From Hydnum rufescens UP504 (taxonomy: Eukaryota > Basidiomycota > Agaricomycetes > Cantharellales > Hydnaceae), in the NCBI GenBank assembly GCA_014904985.1, contig MU128910.1, forward strand, positions 295,802-356,701: a stretch of 60,900 nucleotides of DNA, written 5' to 3'. The stretch's first letter is position 1; each line of letters opens with the position of its first letter. Under the pieces are notes generated by a model. That model did no database searches. It worked only from the letters and a program-made list of their open reading frames with translations, and had not been told where the DNA came from. The position numbers were made by a program, and so were the translations under genes. Positions 51,060-60,900 of this stretch are shown here, in pieces.

Positions 51060-53789
51060 TGGACATTTCCTCTGATGATGGAGGGTCTATGCCAGAATCT
51101 GACATGCCTGACCAGCTGTTGGATGAAGCATGACAAATTGGCGACCCTCGCAAATTGCTCAATGACACATGGATGTTGGCACTTAATCTGCCTACTAGCA
51201 TTCCAGAAGCATGCCCAGGGGATCTTCTCTATGTCTGGGATGCTACCCAGGTCAACACCCTACTCTGGTCCCTCCCTGACCAAGGGGCAGATCCCAGTGA
51301 AGACTGTGAGTTTGTTGATCACACTCTTAACCGCATCTTTCAAGGCATAAATGTATCTTGTCTTGCTAAAGAGATGAGGTGGGGTCCATGTGGCACTCTT
51401 GGCATTGTTGAAGGATTGGCCTTCTTTGTCAACACTTGTGGTCTCAAGCTGGAGCAATTTGAGATCAAAATCCTGAAGTTGGTGAAGGCTCTTAAGAAGT
51501 CAAGGTATGTTTGATTGGGTTTCAGTTCTTCTTGTACAATCTAACTTCTTCCTCCTAAGCAATCCAGAGTCCCAACCATCTGTATTGCCATTGTCAGGAA
51601 GTTGCCCCTCCATGAATCCCGCTATAACAAGCACTCACCCTTCTGCACCAGTTCCTGTGCTGCCCATTTGTCATCCCAAGGATCAAGGGTTGCCATCAAT
51701 CCAACTCCCAGAAACTGATGCACACACCTTGCCAACTTTGAAGTCCACTTGAAGAAAACAACTTCATGTACCCTTCAAGGTCCCCTATGGCAAGGGCAAG
51801 GGAGTGGAAGCAATTTCGGAGGATGAAGTGGAGTTGCAAGATGCTGATCTGGGCTCAGATATCGAAGTGGGTGTTAGCGACATCAAAGATAATGATGACA
51901 TTGATGACACCCAATTGAGCAGTGACGGAGAAGGCCAGCCTCACCAACCACAGTACAATAGGGGTCCCTTTCCTACTGCACTGGTGGATGAAGTGCATGG
52001 GGTTACTGAGGCCTTTCATCACACTTTGGAAGCCATGGCCAAAAAATATAACTGCCTGCTGCATCAAGTCCTCTGACTGGCAAATCTTGGTGACTCTTTC
52101 CACTCCAAGTGGCTGCCTAATCCATTCAATAGATATGGTTGAAAATGGAAACTTGCTGGTCTTCCCAAACATTAGTACTCCATGTTTATTGTGATGGTTT
52201 AGTTGATGCTGATAAACCCCTTCCACTTTTTAGTGTCTCCAGGTGAACTTTGACTCAAATATGCCAAGGAGAAAGAATGGTTCAATGGGGATGCTGATGG
52301 CCTAGAGGCATGGCTAGATGACCTGCAATCACTTGCCCAACAATTGAAGGTGGATAAGGATATCCAAGTCACAAGTGGCACCAAGCTCACCAAATACATC
52401 TATTGGAAAAAGAAGCTTCTCATGGGTGAAATTCAGCACATGGCCACTTTTGATGCCCATGTTGTTGCATTCATTGTTTGCTCTCGGCCTGATGCATATG
52501 CCGCCCATGCACAGAATGCCATCCTTTTTGGATCTTCAGAAATCCAACAGCTTGCCAAGAAGCAGTTTAATCTGAAGAAGTCTCTTGAGGAGCTGTTTGT
52601 TAAACTCATGAATGAGCGGCTGGATGCTACTGGAATTTTGAAGTGGAATGAAGAGGCAGAAAAAGTACAGTGAGAACATGAACTTAAGACCAGAGACTCA
52701 GCCTACTCTGCGACCTCAAAGTATTTGAGGAACTTGTTCATCTCCAATGGCCATGCCTGGTTTCCGGTTTCCATTCCTTGGGTCCAATTACTTGCATTGC
52801 ATCGCTGGCATTGTATTCACTTCATTGGGTGGCTGCTTGAAGAAGAATGCCCTGCCCCACACCCAAGCCACACCAACAAGAGCTGGGAAGGTGGACAGTG
52901 GAGATTCCTTGTTTCCCAGTTCCAAAAGGGGACTAGCTGCCCCATTAAGCTTGAAAGATAGGGTGAGGATGATGCTGATGATGACACTGCTGTCCCATTG
53001 GTCATTGACAGGGATGGTAATGCAGTCTGCCATGTCCAAGATGCAGGGCTAGACTTTGGATCTGAGTCAACCATGACTTCAACAAGGCACCCCAAACTGA
53101 CCTCATGGAAATCTCAGAAAGCCCCAGCTTCTGCTGCCAAGTCCAAGGGCATTGTGAGGTCTACTCGCATTCAATCAAAGCCCTTCATTGATGAATCTGA
53201 CTCCGATTCTCTGGACTTTGATAACCTGATGGCTTTGGCATCAAATTCTCCCATGACTTCAAGTCATTCAGTGAGTTTGAGATTGGGTCCTCCAGTGGAT
53301 TTGAGATTGAATCCTCCAGTGAGTTCAAGATTGGAGCCTCCAGCAAGTTTGAGTTTGAATTATTTGGGAACTTCAAATTTGGACCATTCAATGGCTTTGA
53401 ATTTGGATCCTTCAGTGACTTCAAATTTGGATTGTTTGGTGACTTCAAGTTCAAATCCTGTGGCCATGATGCACCCTGGTGTTGGTCCAGGTGGTGTTTG
53501 GAACTCTGATGGTTCAGGTTCAGGCCTTGGTGTCAATTTAGGCTTAAGTACAATGGGTCTGGGTTCTAATACAAACCTGTATGGACCATCAACATCAACC
53601 TTCAGTAACACAGTGCCCACAGTGACACATTCTGGTGTGCCTGTCTATCCTACCAATCTGACCTCAATGACCAGCTCTGTGTCACTATCTCCCATTCAGT
53701 TTGATCTCTCCAATATCTCCACTGATCAACTCAATCTATGGACTTCTCTTCTTTTTCCACAAGACTCAAATAACCATAATCTCTTCTAA
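51060..53789 (+). pseudogene. Lineage-specific family member 2 (unknown function)
   Basis: Exon-like blocks: SSVMDISSDDGGSMPESDMP (51060), LLYVWDATQVNTLLWSLPDQ and GTLGIVEGLAFFVNTCGLK up to a GTATG donor at 51504, a Pro-rich linker (51560-51745), an acidic region (EVELQDADLGSDIEVG), TLEAMAKKYNCLLHQVL, an intron-like gap to about 52240, KEKEWFNGDADGLEAWLDDL, MATFDAHVVAFIVCS followed by AAHAQNAILFGSSEIQQL (the core shared with member 1), then PLVIDRDGNAV and a Ser/Asn-rich tail to the stop at 53789. One frame holds from about 51560 onward except for stops at 52074, 52671 and 52959 and the gap. Function unknown. Confidence 0.55.
53262..53455 (+). repeat. 30-bp coding minisatellite in family member 2
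   Basis: About six degenerate 30-bp units (CCTCCAGTGAGTTTGAGATT-like) encode ten-residue repeats of the form SxxLxLxPPV. They expand the C-terminal tail without breaking the frame. Confidence 0.6.
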
Positions 53790-54159
53790 TGTCCCAGTGA
53801 CCTCATCTCACAACTTATACTCTTCTAATTCCACCCCTGTGTATAACTACATCACTTATAGTTTTCTAATCCCACTCCTGTGTATAAATACTCCTCTGTG
53901 TCCATAGTTTGGACATACTCCTCATAATAGAAGTTGGTTCTACTACAGTGGTATGGGAGAGAGTCCTAGTTGAGATCTATAAGTTGGAGCTTGGTTTGAT
54001 ATGTGAAGTCCCACACAGGGGCCCCTGGGGGCCCCTGCCTGAACCACAGAAATCAGGTTAGCTGGCCCCAGGGGCCCCAGCATCAAAACCTCTAGTTAGA
54101 CTATATAAATGCAAGGCTCGTAATATCTAACTAGACCTACATTTGTGGCTGACTGAGTT
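53790..54159. other. Non-coding, with GGGGCCCC patch and TATA-like site
   Basis: 54015-54085 is rich in GGGGCCCC-type complementary blocks. CTATATAAATGCAAGG at about 54101 looks like a TATA region just upstream of the R850 copy that follows. Confidence 0.4.
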
Positions 54160-55085
54160 GTTTCAAAGTCAATTTGTATCTGATCAACTCGCAAATATAG
54201 CGCCCTGAAATCTGTGATCAATACCTATTGAATGATACTAATTACATGTTCATTGGATCAAAACTGAAGCTTCTGGAATGATCCCATCTGCTCATTCATA
54301 ATCAGAAGGTGTATTGTTCAAATTTCTCTCTCAGTTTTTATCTGATTTGCATGAAACAACCACAGCTAGAAAGGTATTGAAAATGCCCATCCAATGGTAC
54401 AAAGGGAGTCACAAACAAAGAAAAACTCAGTGTTCTGCATATGAATTTCCCCTTTGTCTCAGGAGAACATCATTCCTCCTTCCAATTTTCAAATATTGAA
54501 TATTGTCCGGCAGCCTTATATCCGAAGGATAGGACGTCCAGGACAACTCATTCTGCCATTCCTCAAGGGAATCTGTCCAAAAGGGAAGGAGAAATAGTCA
54601 TTTCATGCTTTATCCTATCCCCAGCCTTGTAAATTGAATATCTCTGTCAGTTTTGAAGCTTTTGACTTGATTCCTTTTTCTACATATTTCCCCTATCCCC
54701 CTGCTTTCGTCGGATATTTGATCCCATAGCTGGGTTGTATATTAAGCAAATTGTGTTGAAAATTCCATTGTCTTCCCCCTCCCCAGTCTGAAGCACTGAA
54801 GTATTGCTGCTGGATTTCTGGGAGAATTCCATCTGAGGACACTGCTACTACCACACTTTGTCTAAGGCCACAAGACTAGGACCTTGGAGTGTGGTATTTG
54901 TGGCATAATTTCCCCTTTATTCATCTGCTTGAGCAACTACTGCTGACAGTGGATTATCTTCTATCCTAAAGACCCTCCTACACTTGGACCTGAATATTTG
55001 GATTATTTTGGTGGCCCCCATTCTTCATTCTTGATTCCATATTGCAGACTGTAGCAGAGATTCCCCCTTTTTCTCCTGCTTACAC
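54160..55085 (+). repeat. Module plus R850 repeat, copy 4
   Basis: Near-identical to 30720-31640 in reverse complement. It begins with modules (TCTGTGATCAATACCTATTG, CATCCAATGGTACAAAGGG) and ends GCAGACTGTAGCAGAGATTC, TTCTCCTGCTTACAC. Confidence 0.75.
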
Positions 55086-55916
55086 TGGTCTAGTAGCCAT
55101 CAATACTAGGCCTTTCCTAGTCTGGGAGTTACACCTCTGGACCCTAGCAGGAAAGCAGTGAGTAGGACAGTCCCCTCTCACTGATCCCCTATCCTCTCCT
55201 TAGATAGTGACTGAGCCACTTGGCCAGTCACTACTTTATGCCCTTCATCATGACTCCCCCTCCCTCACAACCTTTTCTCCTGTGCTCAGGGAAAAGCCAG
55301 TGCTTAGCCCTGTGTGCAGCCCCCCACCTGAGGCTAGTGCTAAGGGTGGTGTGATTATCCTTTCTCCTCCTTCCCCTATCCTGGCTCCCAACCTGTCAAC
55401 TCCACTTTGTCCAAGTATAACAATGAGTGCCCTCCTGAATCTGGGAGGCACTTCATTACAACCCCCATACCTGAGGAATAGTAAATATTAGAGTCAGGCA
55501 TATGGACTAATTCAACACACCAATTTTATGAGATTTGGTTTGTCCTGAAGCCACTTAAATGTTTTTGTTATCCACACAGCAGTTGCATTTCATAGCTGAT
55601 TGATATCAGTCAGCATGTGGATATTTCCAGCACCCACCCCATCATCAAGCTCATCCTCAACATAGGCCACAAGGTCCTCAAGGCATCAACATCTAATGTG
55701 ATGCTTGATGGGCCACTGTAGCCCTATGTCAGCTGGCTGAAATTTCCCAGTACCTATTCATGGCTATAATTAAGGTCAACTGTGTGATAACTCACTAGCA
55801 GTCACATACATCCACCAGGTATATAACTGATTTTTATGTCTGGGTGGTGTCCTTTCATTCAGCCTGTAAACTCTTTGGATTGATGGACTGACCATATATT
55901 GATCAGGAGGATTGAT
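55086..55916. other. No gene seen
   Basis: C/T-rich sequence to about 55450, then AT-rich. Short frames only. Confidence 0.4.
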
Positions 55917-57480
55917 TTTTGTCAGTTAGCAAGGAAGAGATGCCTCTCAACATCCTGAATGTGAGACTTGAGGACCTGATCTACCCACTAAGTCATATGG
56001 TGGGATCAGGAAGATTATCAACAAAAAGTATGACTGGCCTTGCACCACTTTCATTGAGAGAGCTCCAATGGGTAGCCCCTCCTGGTGTCCAGAGTATCCC
56101 CAGTGACTCTCCTTGCTTACAGTTTTCTGCAGATGGCAGTGATACTGCCATCTTTCCCTTATGGATTGCCTGGAATGGGACCACCTCTCCTGCAGCAGAG
56201 GTTGCTACCATTAGGGAGAATTGACACTTTTCCTCCTTGGTCACAGTCACAACCTGTTTGGTTCCCATTGGAGCCCATGTCTTATCTCCCACTGGGACAA
56301 GACAAACACCAGTCTGGTCAGCATTGAAAACCAACTCAGAGGGGATATTAAACAATTTAATGTGATATGAAAGACACAAATGCATCTTCACATTGCTCCT
56401 CCCAATTATTGGGGAGCTTTTGGGCCACTTGGGTGGAAGTATGCATAGACCACCTAAGATTGTCATGCAGAAAGTGATGAATGTAGGTGCCACAGCATTT
56501 GAACTTCCATCTCTGAGTAGTTTTGGCACTTTGATTTAATTGTGCCAATGAGGGTTGATTTGACAATGATACAAGAAATTGGAACTCCCACATCACAGTA
56601 CTCCTGGAGATGCTTGCATACTGCATCTACTACTTCAGGATGGTGAGCCTGATATAGAATTTGTGGTAGACAAGGCCCTCATAAGAATGTGGTATCACCA
56701 CTGGCCATTGGTTACCAATGCACCAGATAATGCTGCTGCCCTTGTGATACATTCAGATGAGCCTTAAAATGTGCCTGCTCAACTGCAGCAAGAGTCTTCT
56801 CTGACCACTGCCCAACTCCATCTGACTGATCTTGCTCACTGCAAGGCTTCATCCAATTCAACAAAGTTGAAGGATAAAGTGTCTTATATTTGTTGCCTCC
56901 ACAACTGTTCCAAAGGAGTTTTACTGCTTGAGAGAGATGCCATTTGGAGTAAATCATGGCATCTGAGATAGCAGCCCAACATGTTGGGTGGAACCAGTTT
57001 GTATGGCAACTTTGAGTCTGTGGTTTCTTCATTTGGCCATGGTTGTACATGATAGGGGACAACTGCTCCTTTGCCCATTGAGACTTCAGCTGAGGGACTG
57101 CCCACTATACAGTATAATGAAATGTCACAATTCTAGTACTAGATATAATGGACTTACAGCTTTAAGAAGCTTTCCTGACTTGTCCCTAAGGCCAAACTTG
57201 ATTTGGCACTGCACTTTCCTGTCATGGTACCTTTGTTGTTGCTCCTGATTGTTTTTGATGCCAGTACTAAGGTTCTGTGCTTGTTTCTGCACAGTCTTTT
57301 GAAGCAAGGATGGAGGAATTCAAGCAAATGGTATCAAAGCCTTGAGATTTCATTTCATCATATTCATTCTTGGATAAATGCTGAACAAATGCATCCATCA
57401 GGCCTTTGAATTCACCATCATTGCTTAATCTGATTTTGGAAGGCAGCCTGGACAGCCATCTTCAGTACCTAAGATAGGCC
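55917..57480 (-). pseudogene. pogo-like transposase, copy D (5' two thirds)
   Basis: The minus strand carries TNWFHPTCWAAISDAMIYSK (57000-56940), GVGQWSEKTLAAVEQAHF, HPEVVDAVCKHLQEY, PISCIIVKSTLIGTIK, LRWSMHTSTQVAQKLPNNW, the first catalytic Asp in NADQTGVCLVPVGDKTW, PFQAIHKGKMA, ESLGILWTPGGATHWSS and WVDQVLKSHIQDVEGH, ending near 55917. Several frameshifts and stops. It overlaps copies A and B enough to show that all four (A, B, C, D) are one family. Confidence 0.8.
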
Positions 57481-57902
57481 CACAAATGTGTCACAGGATG
57501 GGCCTAGTTAGGGTTACAAAACTAGGGGCCCCAAACCAATATCAAAAAACATGCAGTAGACTGATTTGGCACCTTGGTCAGCCACAAAATCAGCCCTAGT
57601 TAGGCCCAAAAACACAGCACTATTTGGGCCTAAGTAGGCTTTGGATCATTGGGGCCCAAAGGAGTCTTTCAAGTGACCTTTGTATTTCAGCACCTTGATG
57701 GATATAAAGCCATATATAGGCTTAACACCACTCTTTCAAACCATTCTTTGGTCTATTGCCCCTTTGAATCTAAGTAGGCCTACTTCTCAAGGGGCCCCAA
57801 TGGAGACTTTGGCCTGAGCAGATATATAGGGATTGAAATCATTATATACACACCAGATTATAAGAGGATCTATTTATTGAGTTTATTCATTAGAAGATAT
57901 AG
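57481..57902. other. Non-coding, GGGCCC-rich words
   Basis: Repeated TAGGCCCAAA / TTGGGCCT words and AGGGGCCCCAA at about 57535 and 57790. CATATATAGG (57711) is TATA-like. Could be the LTR of the retroelement remnant that follows, but no second copy is present. Confidence 0.35.
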
Positions 57903-57904
57903 TT

Positions 57905-58363
57905 GTGCATGATAAAACAGACCAAGCAAAGAGGAGGGCATCACCTGCATATCAATTTGCCAGTGAACTCCAAGAGAATGTTGATGTTGAGGCCCTATAC
58001 AAGTCCCTCATGGAGAAGGAAGTCACAGTCAAGCTGGGAGACATTATTGGGTTGTCCTTTGAGCTATGTAAGAGACTTCAGATCCCAACAAAGACACAAT
58101 GAGTTCCAGTCAAATCGGAAACTGCTGGATCCAATAGTGTTGAGGCCACAGTCAATGTTATAGAGCACACTGACGAATCTATGGTTCAAAGCTCTGCTTT
58201 GTCTCAATATACCACAAACCAAGACACAATTAAGTCAGGTCATCCAATTACAGAAGTTCTTCCATCTAAGCTGTTAGATCTGAAGCCAGGTAGAAAGCCT
58301 AAGTGCCCACTTAGTAACCATCTGCCTAAAAAACCTCTCAACCAGTACATGTCAGGATCAAAT
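57905..58363 (+). pseudogene. Retroelement polyprotein remnant (DUF4100-like region)
   Basis: SPAYQFASELQENVDVEALY followed by KSLMEKEVTVKLGDIIGLSF and ELCKRLQIPTKT resembles the conserved block before the protease in a group of basidiomycete gypsy polyproteins (PAY..., a helix, then a LLSISPEL-like stretch and a TKT/TTR end). A TGA at 58100-58102 is followed by another 85 codons in frame. No protease or RT downstream. Confidence 0.45.
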
Positions 58364-58425
58364 TGACATTTGCTTCTGCCTAAGGACTTACCCATCAGAG
58401 TATCATTCTTCATCAACTCTATCAT

Positions 58426-58803
58426 ATGGCACCTACTTCTTCAAATGCTCTTGTGTCCTCTCTCCCTCCATTCACTAAGGGGGTTATTGTCATCCTTGCC
58501 ATTATGGGCATTTCTCTTATTATTATTGCCCTTGTTCTATTGGGCCTCAGCCAACGGGCTATGGGCTGGGTAGTCAACCAGTGGCAGCATTGGTGCCCTT
58601 GTCAGCACCTGTTGTTCCCTTGCTCCCCACGTGAGTCCATGGAGTTGCCAATCCAGACTCCCCCTCCTCCTCCTCTGCCCCCAGTCCCTGAATCCACATC
58701 ACCTGTCCCAATCCATACTCCATCCACATCATTACAGTCCTTTGACACTTTGGACACCTTTGGAGTACCCAGGCGTACACTGCCTTGGAAGTACATATGC
58801 TAA
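58426..58803 (+). CDS. Hypothetical ORF with one predicted membrane segment
   Basis: 125 codons. Residues 19-42 (GVIVILAIMGISLIIIALVL) form a strong hydrophobic helix, and the rest is Pro/Ser/Thr-rich. Between two retroelement remnants, so it may be chance or part of an LTR. Confidence 0.3.
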   Translation: MAPTSSNALVSSLPPFTKGVIVILAIMGISLIIIALVLLGLSQRAMGWVVNQWQHWCPCQHLLFPCSPRESMELPIQTPPPPPLPPVPESTSPVPIHTPSTSLQSFDTLDTFGVPRRTLPWKYIC

Positions 58804-58859
58804 GGGGGATACATATGGAAGTTGGGGCATAGCCATGTGGAGGTGCACACAGGATTCGT

Positions 58860-59196
58860 AACATGGCTGCATCAGCTTAGTGAGGCTTAGTGATGGTGGC
58901 TGTGGAGGCTAACTGATGGGCTGTGGAACCAGCACTCTAGGAGGATCTGGAAGGTTATGGAAGCTGGCGGAAGGCTCTGGAAGGCTGGTGGCTGTGTGCA
59001 GGAGATAGTATTTATAGCCCTTTGCAGTTGGGGGATCACCAGTTTTGATCTCTCAGGATTCCCACTGTGATAGGTGCGAGACTTGTGTGTCCCTTGTTGT
59101 GTGGTGTATACTCAGGATTCCCACTGCAATAGTGTGTGGTTAATTAATCTCTTTCCTCTTTCTGTTTGTGGCTTTGGCAGCAGTGTCGCCCTGACA
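58860..59196 (+). repeat. Gypsy LTR 3' end (left boundary not seen)
   Basis: CAGTGTCGCCCTGACA at 59181-59196 matches the end of the 17.8-25.2 kb gypsy LTR read in element orientation (CAGTGTGGCCCTGACA), and both are followed by GAAGA(T/C)C. An ATTTATAGCCC box near 59010 fits a TATA region. The paired words CTCAGGATTCCCACTG (about 59053 and 59109) are an internal duplication. Confidence 0.55.
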
Positions 59197-59261
59197 GAAG
59201 ATCGAAACTCATCTCTTCAACCCCACAAACATCTTCCTTATCCCTTCTACCTCCTCTCCTC

Positions 59262-59810
59262 ATGGACAAAATCCCCGCTGATGCCTTCTCTGTCTTTGGT
59301 GCTGCTGGAGAAGGCCTTTGTCACATGATGGAGGCACAACAACAATGATATGAGCAGCTGGAGCAACAGAACCTTATACTCCAGAACCTAGTGACTCGCC
59401 TTCAGACTGATGCCTCTTCTCATGAAACTCTGATGGCTGAAGTTGAGGCAATCACCAAGACTGTTCTCGAGAACCTCCCTGCTCCTGTTGTTGAAGTTCC
59501 TCCTGTTCCTGCCACTACTCCTTCCATCTCTGCACATCCCCCAAAGGCAGCTGATCCAGAGGTCTTTGGTGGTGATCAAAAGAAGGCTGATCCCTTCCTC
59601 CGCACTCTCAAACTTAACATTGCTATTTGACCCAACTCCTTTCCCAGTGATCAGACAAAGATCCTCTATGCCCTCTCCTACATGCAAGGAGGCAGTGCTG
59701 GTGATTGGGCTTCCAACTACACATGTGCTGTGGAAGATAAAAACATCCAGTATCAGAAAATGCAAATATCCATTGATCCCAGCCATTGAAATGATCATGT
59801 GACCTATTAT
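59262..59810 (+). pseudogene. Gypsy gag fragment (second family)
   Basis: Start MDKIPADAFSVFGAAGEG. A coiled coil (YEQLEQQNLILQNLVTRLQ) is followed by a Pro/Val linker and the capsid start ADPEVFGGDQKKADPFLRTL, FPSDQTKILYALSYMQGGSA. Two in-frame TGA codons (59346-59348 and 59628-59630) stand where the related gag has an Arg-type position. The gene is cut near 59800 and joins the module repeats, so most of the element is gone. Confidence 0.75.
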
Positions 59811-59814
59811 GAAA

Positions 59815-60290
59815 TTAATTACAGCTATGCATGAAAACAGAGTTCGTTCAATTACTCCATCAGTTCTGATCAGAGAGGTATGCCCATATAACTCTTGGAA
59901 AGCCATGATTCACACCTTTCGAATGGTACCAAACACAGGTCAAACAGACCAAAAATGCACTCTCCAGACCAATATTACTGTCAAAGTCCAGAGTTTTCAG
60001 TAAAAAACGAATTCCTCCGTCAGTTCACATCCAATCCTCTCGAAATAACCTCTCCTAGAAAGATATAAAAAATCCTCATCCAACGGTACTGAGCACGCAA
60101 AGAACAGATCAAAACTGAGCTCTATAGAACAATATTATTATTAGAATCAACACCCATCAGTATTTTATGAATCTCTCTGTCAGTTCGCATCCGATCTGCT
60201 TGAAACCACTGCTCCCAGAAAGCTGTTAAAAATCCGCATCGAATGGTACCAAGAACGTCTATTACGGATGCAAACTGTAGTTTCTACATT
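59815..60290 (+). repeat. Three tandem ~160-bp modules
   Basis: Copies start near 59845, 60010 and 60171 with CTC(C/T)(A/G)TCAGTT followed by CATCCGATC-like text, then (C/T)TGAAA, CCTAGAAAG, AAAATCC(T/G)CATC and AATGGTACCAAG. The spacing is about 160 bp. This is the clearest tandem form of the module also found at 4.6, 15.6, 28.6, 31.4-31.9 and 54.2 kb. Confidence 0.75.
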
Positions 60291-60900
60291 GAATCCCATC
60301 CCATGCACTTGTCCCCATTATCAACCAGCAACAAAAACATCTTAACCACTGGACTACAAACAAATTAATCTCCAAGAACTTGGGAATATCCTTTGATTTC
60401 ATCTCCCATTGCCACAAATAACTTCTAGAACCTCACAGATAAGAAAGATAACACCTCAACTTTAGAATACAGCTTCCTCGTTCTGTGTATAACTAAAAAA
60501 ATAAGGAAAAAAAAATTAAAACACACCAAAAAAAAAAACCTAATGAAAAAAAAAAAAGAAAGAGAAGAAAAAACAAAAAATGACAAAAAAGAAAAGGGAG
60601 ATCATAATACATATTAAGATAGGGAAATTACATAAGTAAATAATAAAAAAAACAAAGGAGTATCTATCATGAATGACAAACAACTATAACCTTTGCTAAT
60701 GGCGATGTTAACCTCTATCCTTTATTGCAAAAGATTAACACCAATGTGGCTTTGCAACGCCCATTGTTGTAAGTCGTGGAGTTTATCATGATTACTTCAC
60801 CTTCCTATTTTACAACAACCACAATATTATCAGAGGAGGTTGTATCTTTCATCTCTCACTCTATGCTATTTAGAAGTATTTGGCCAAGGACGCATAGAAG
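60291..60900. other. A-rich sequence, no gene seen
   Basis: Long A-rich stretches at 60490-60660 (runs of 6-13 A broken by G or C). No coding or repeat match found. Confidence 0.5.

Overview
The window looks like a transposon-rich, gene-poor block of a basidiomycete genome, most likely an agaricomycete mushroom. The evidence is a chromodomain-bearing Ty3/gypsy element, pogo/Tigger-type and PIF/Harbinger-type DNA transposons with 50-70 bp fungal-style introns, lineage-specific proteins of a kind I associate with agaricomycetes, and a decayed intron-containing fragment of the spliceosomal gene PRP19. No intact housekeeping gene, rRNA or ordinary tRNA was recognised. Almost every long reading frame is a broken transposon gene or a gene family of unknown function. 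The species is not identifiable by reading alone.

Layout: 1-2130 is a CpG-rich segment without a recognisable gene. 2.4-3.3 kb is a tandem array of a double-hairpin unit, repeated in the opposite orientation at 27.3-28.1 kb. 4.88-7.92 kb is a pogo-type transposon with perfect 27-bp terminal inverted repeats. 8.1-12.3 kb is a mosaic of truncated transposases (pogo-like, Harbinger, Copia). 12.7-15.1 kb is a large palindrome built from ~300-bp tandem repeats. 17.78-25.16 kb is a complete Ty3/gypsy chromovirus on the minus strand, with two LTRs, a GGTTG target-site duplication, a 603-bp assembly gap and an antisense zinc-cluster gene near its 3' LTR. 28.6-31.9 kb is a pogo-like transposase remnant between inverted copies of an ~850-bp repeat. 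32.4-36.3 kb is a putative element bounded by 40-bp inverted repeats. 36.5-38.9 kb holds another transposase end and a lineage-specific gene. 41.2-41.66 kb is a solo LTR with a GTAGG duplication. 42.3-42.9 kb is the PRP19 fragment. 43.4-50.2 kb holds unknown coding remnants split by a complete Harbinger element (45,402-48,584; TTA duplication). 51-53.8 kb is a second member of the lineage-specific family. 54-60.3 kb holds more repeats, a pogo-like transposase and retroelement gag remnants.

Two themes tie the window together. First, decay is dominated by loss of CpG: essentially all substitutions between the two gypsy LTRs are CpG to TpG or CpA, and the premature stops I could place in recognisable domains are TGA where arginine CGA is expected. 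This points to cytosine methylation and deamination acting on silenced repeats. Second, several repeat families are organised as hairpins, inverted repeats or quasi-tandem modules that no standard transposon class explains. The double-hairpin arrays, the large palindrome and the recurring ~150-bp modules are the best candidates for something undescribed.
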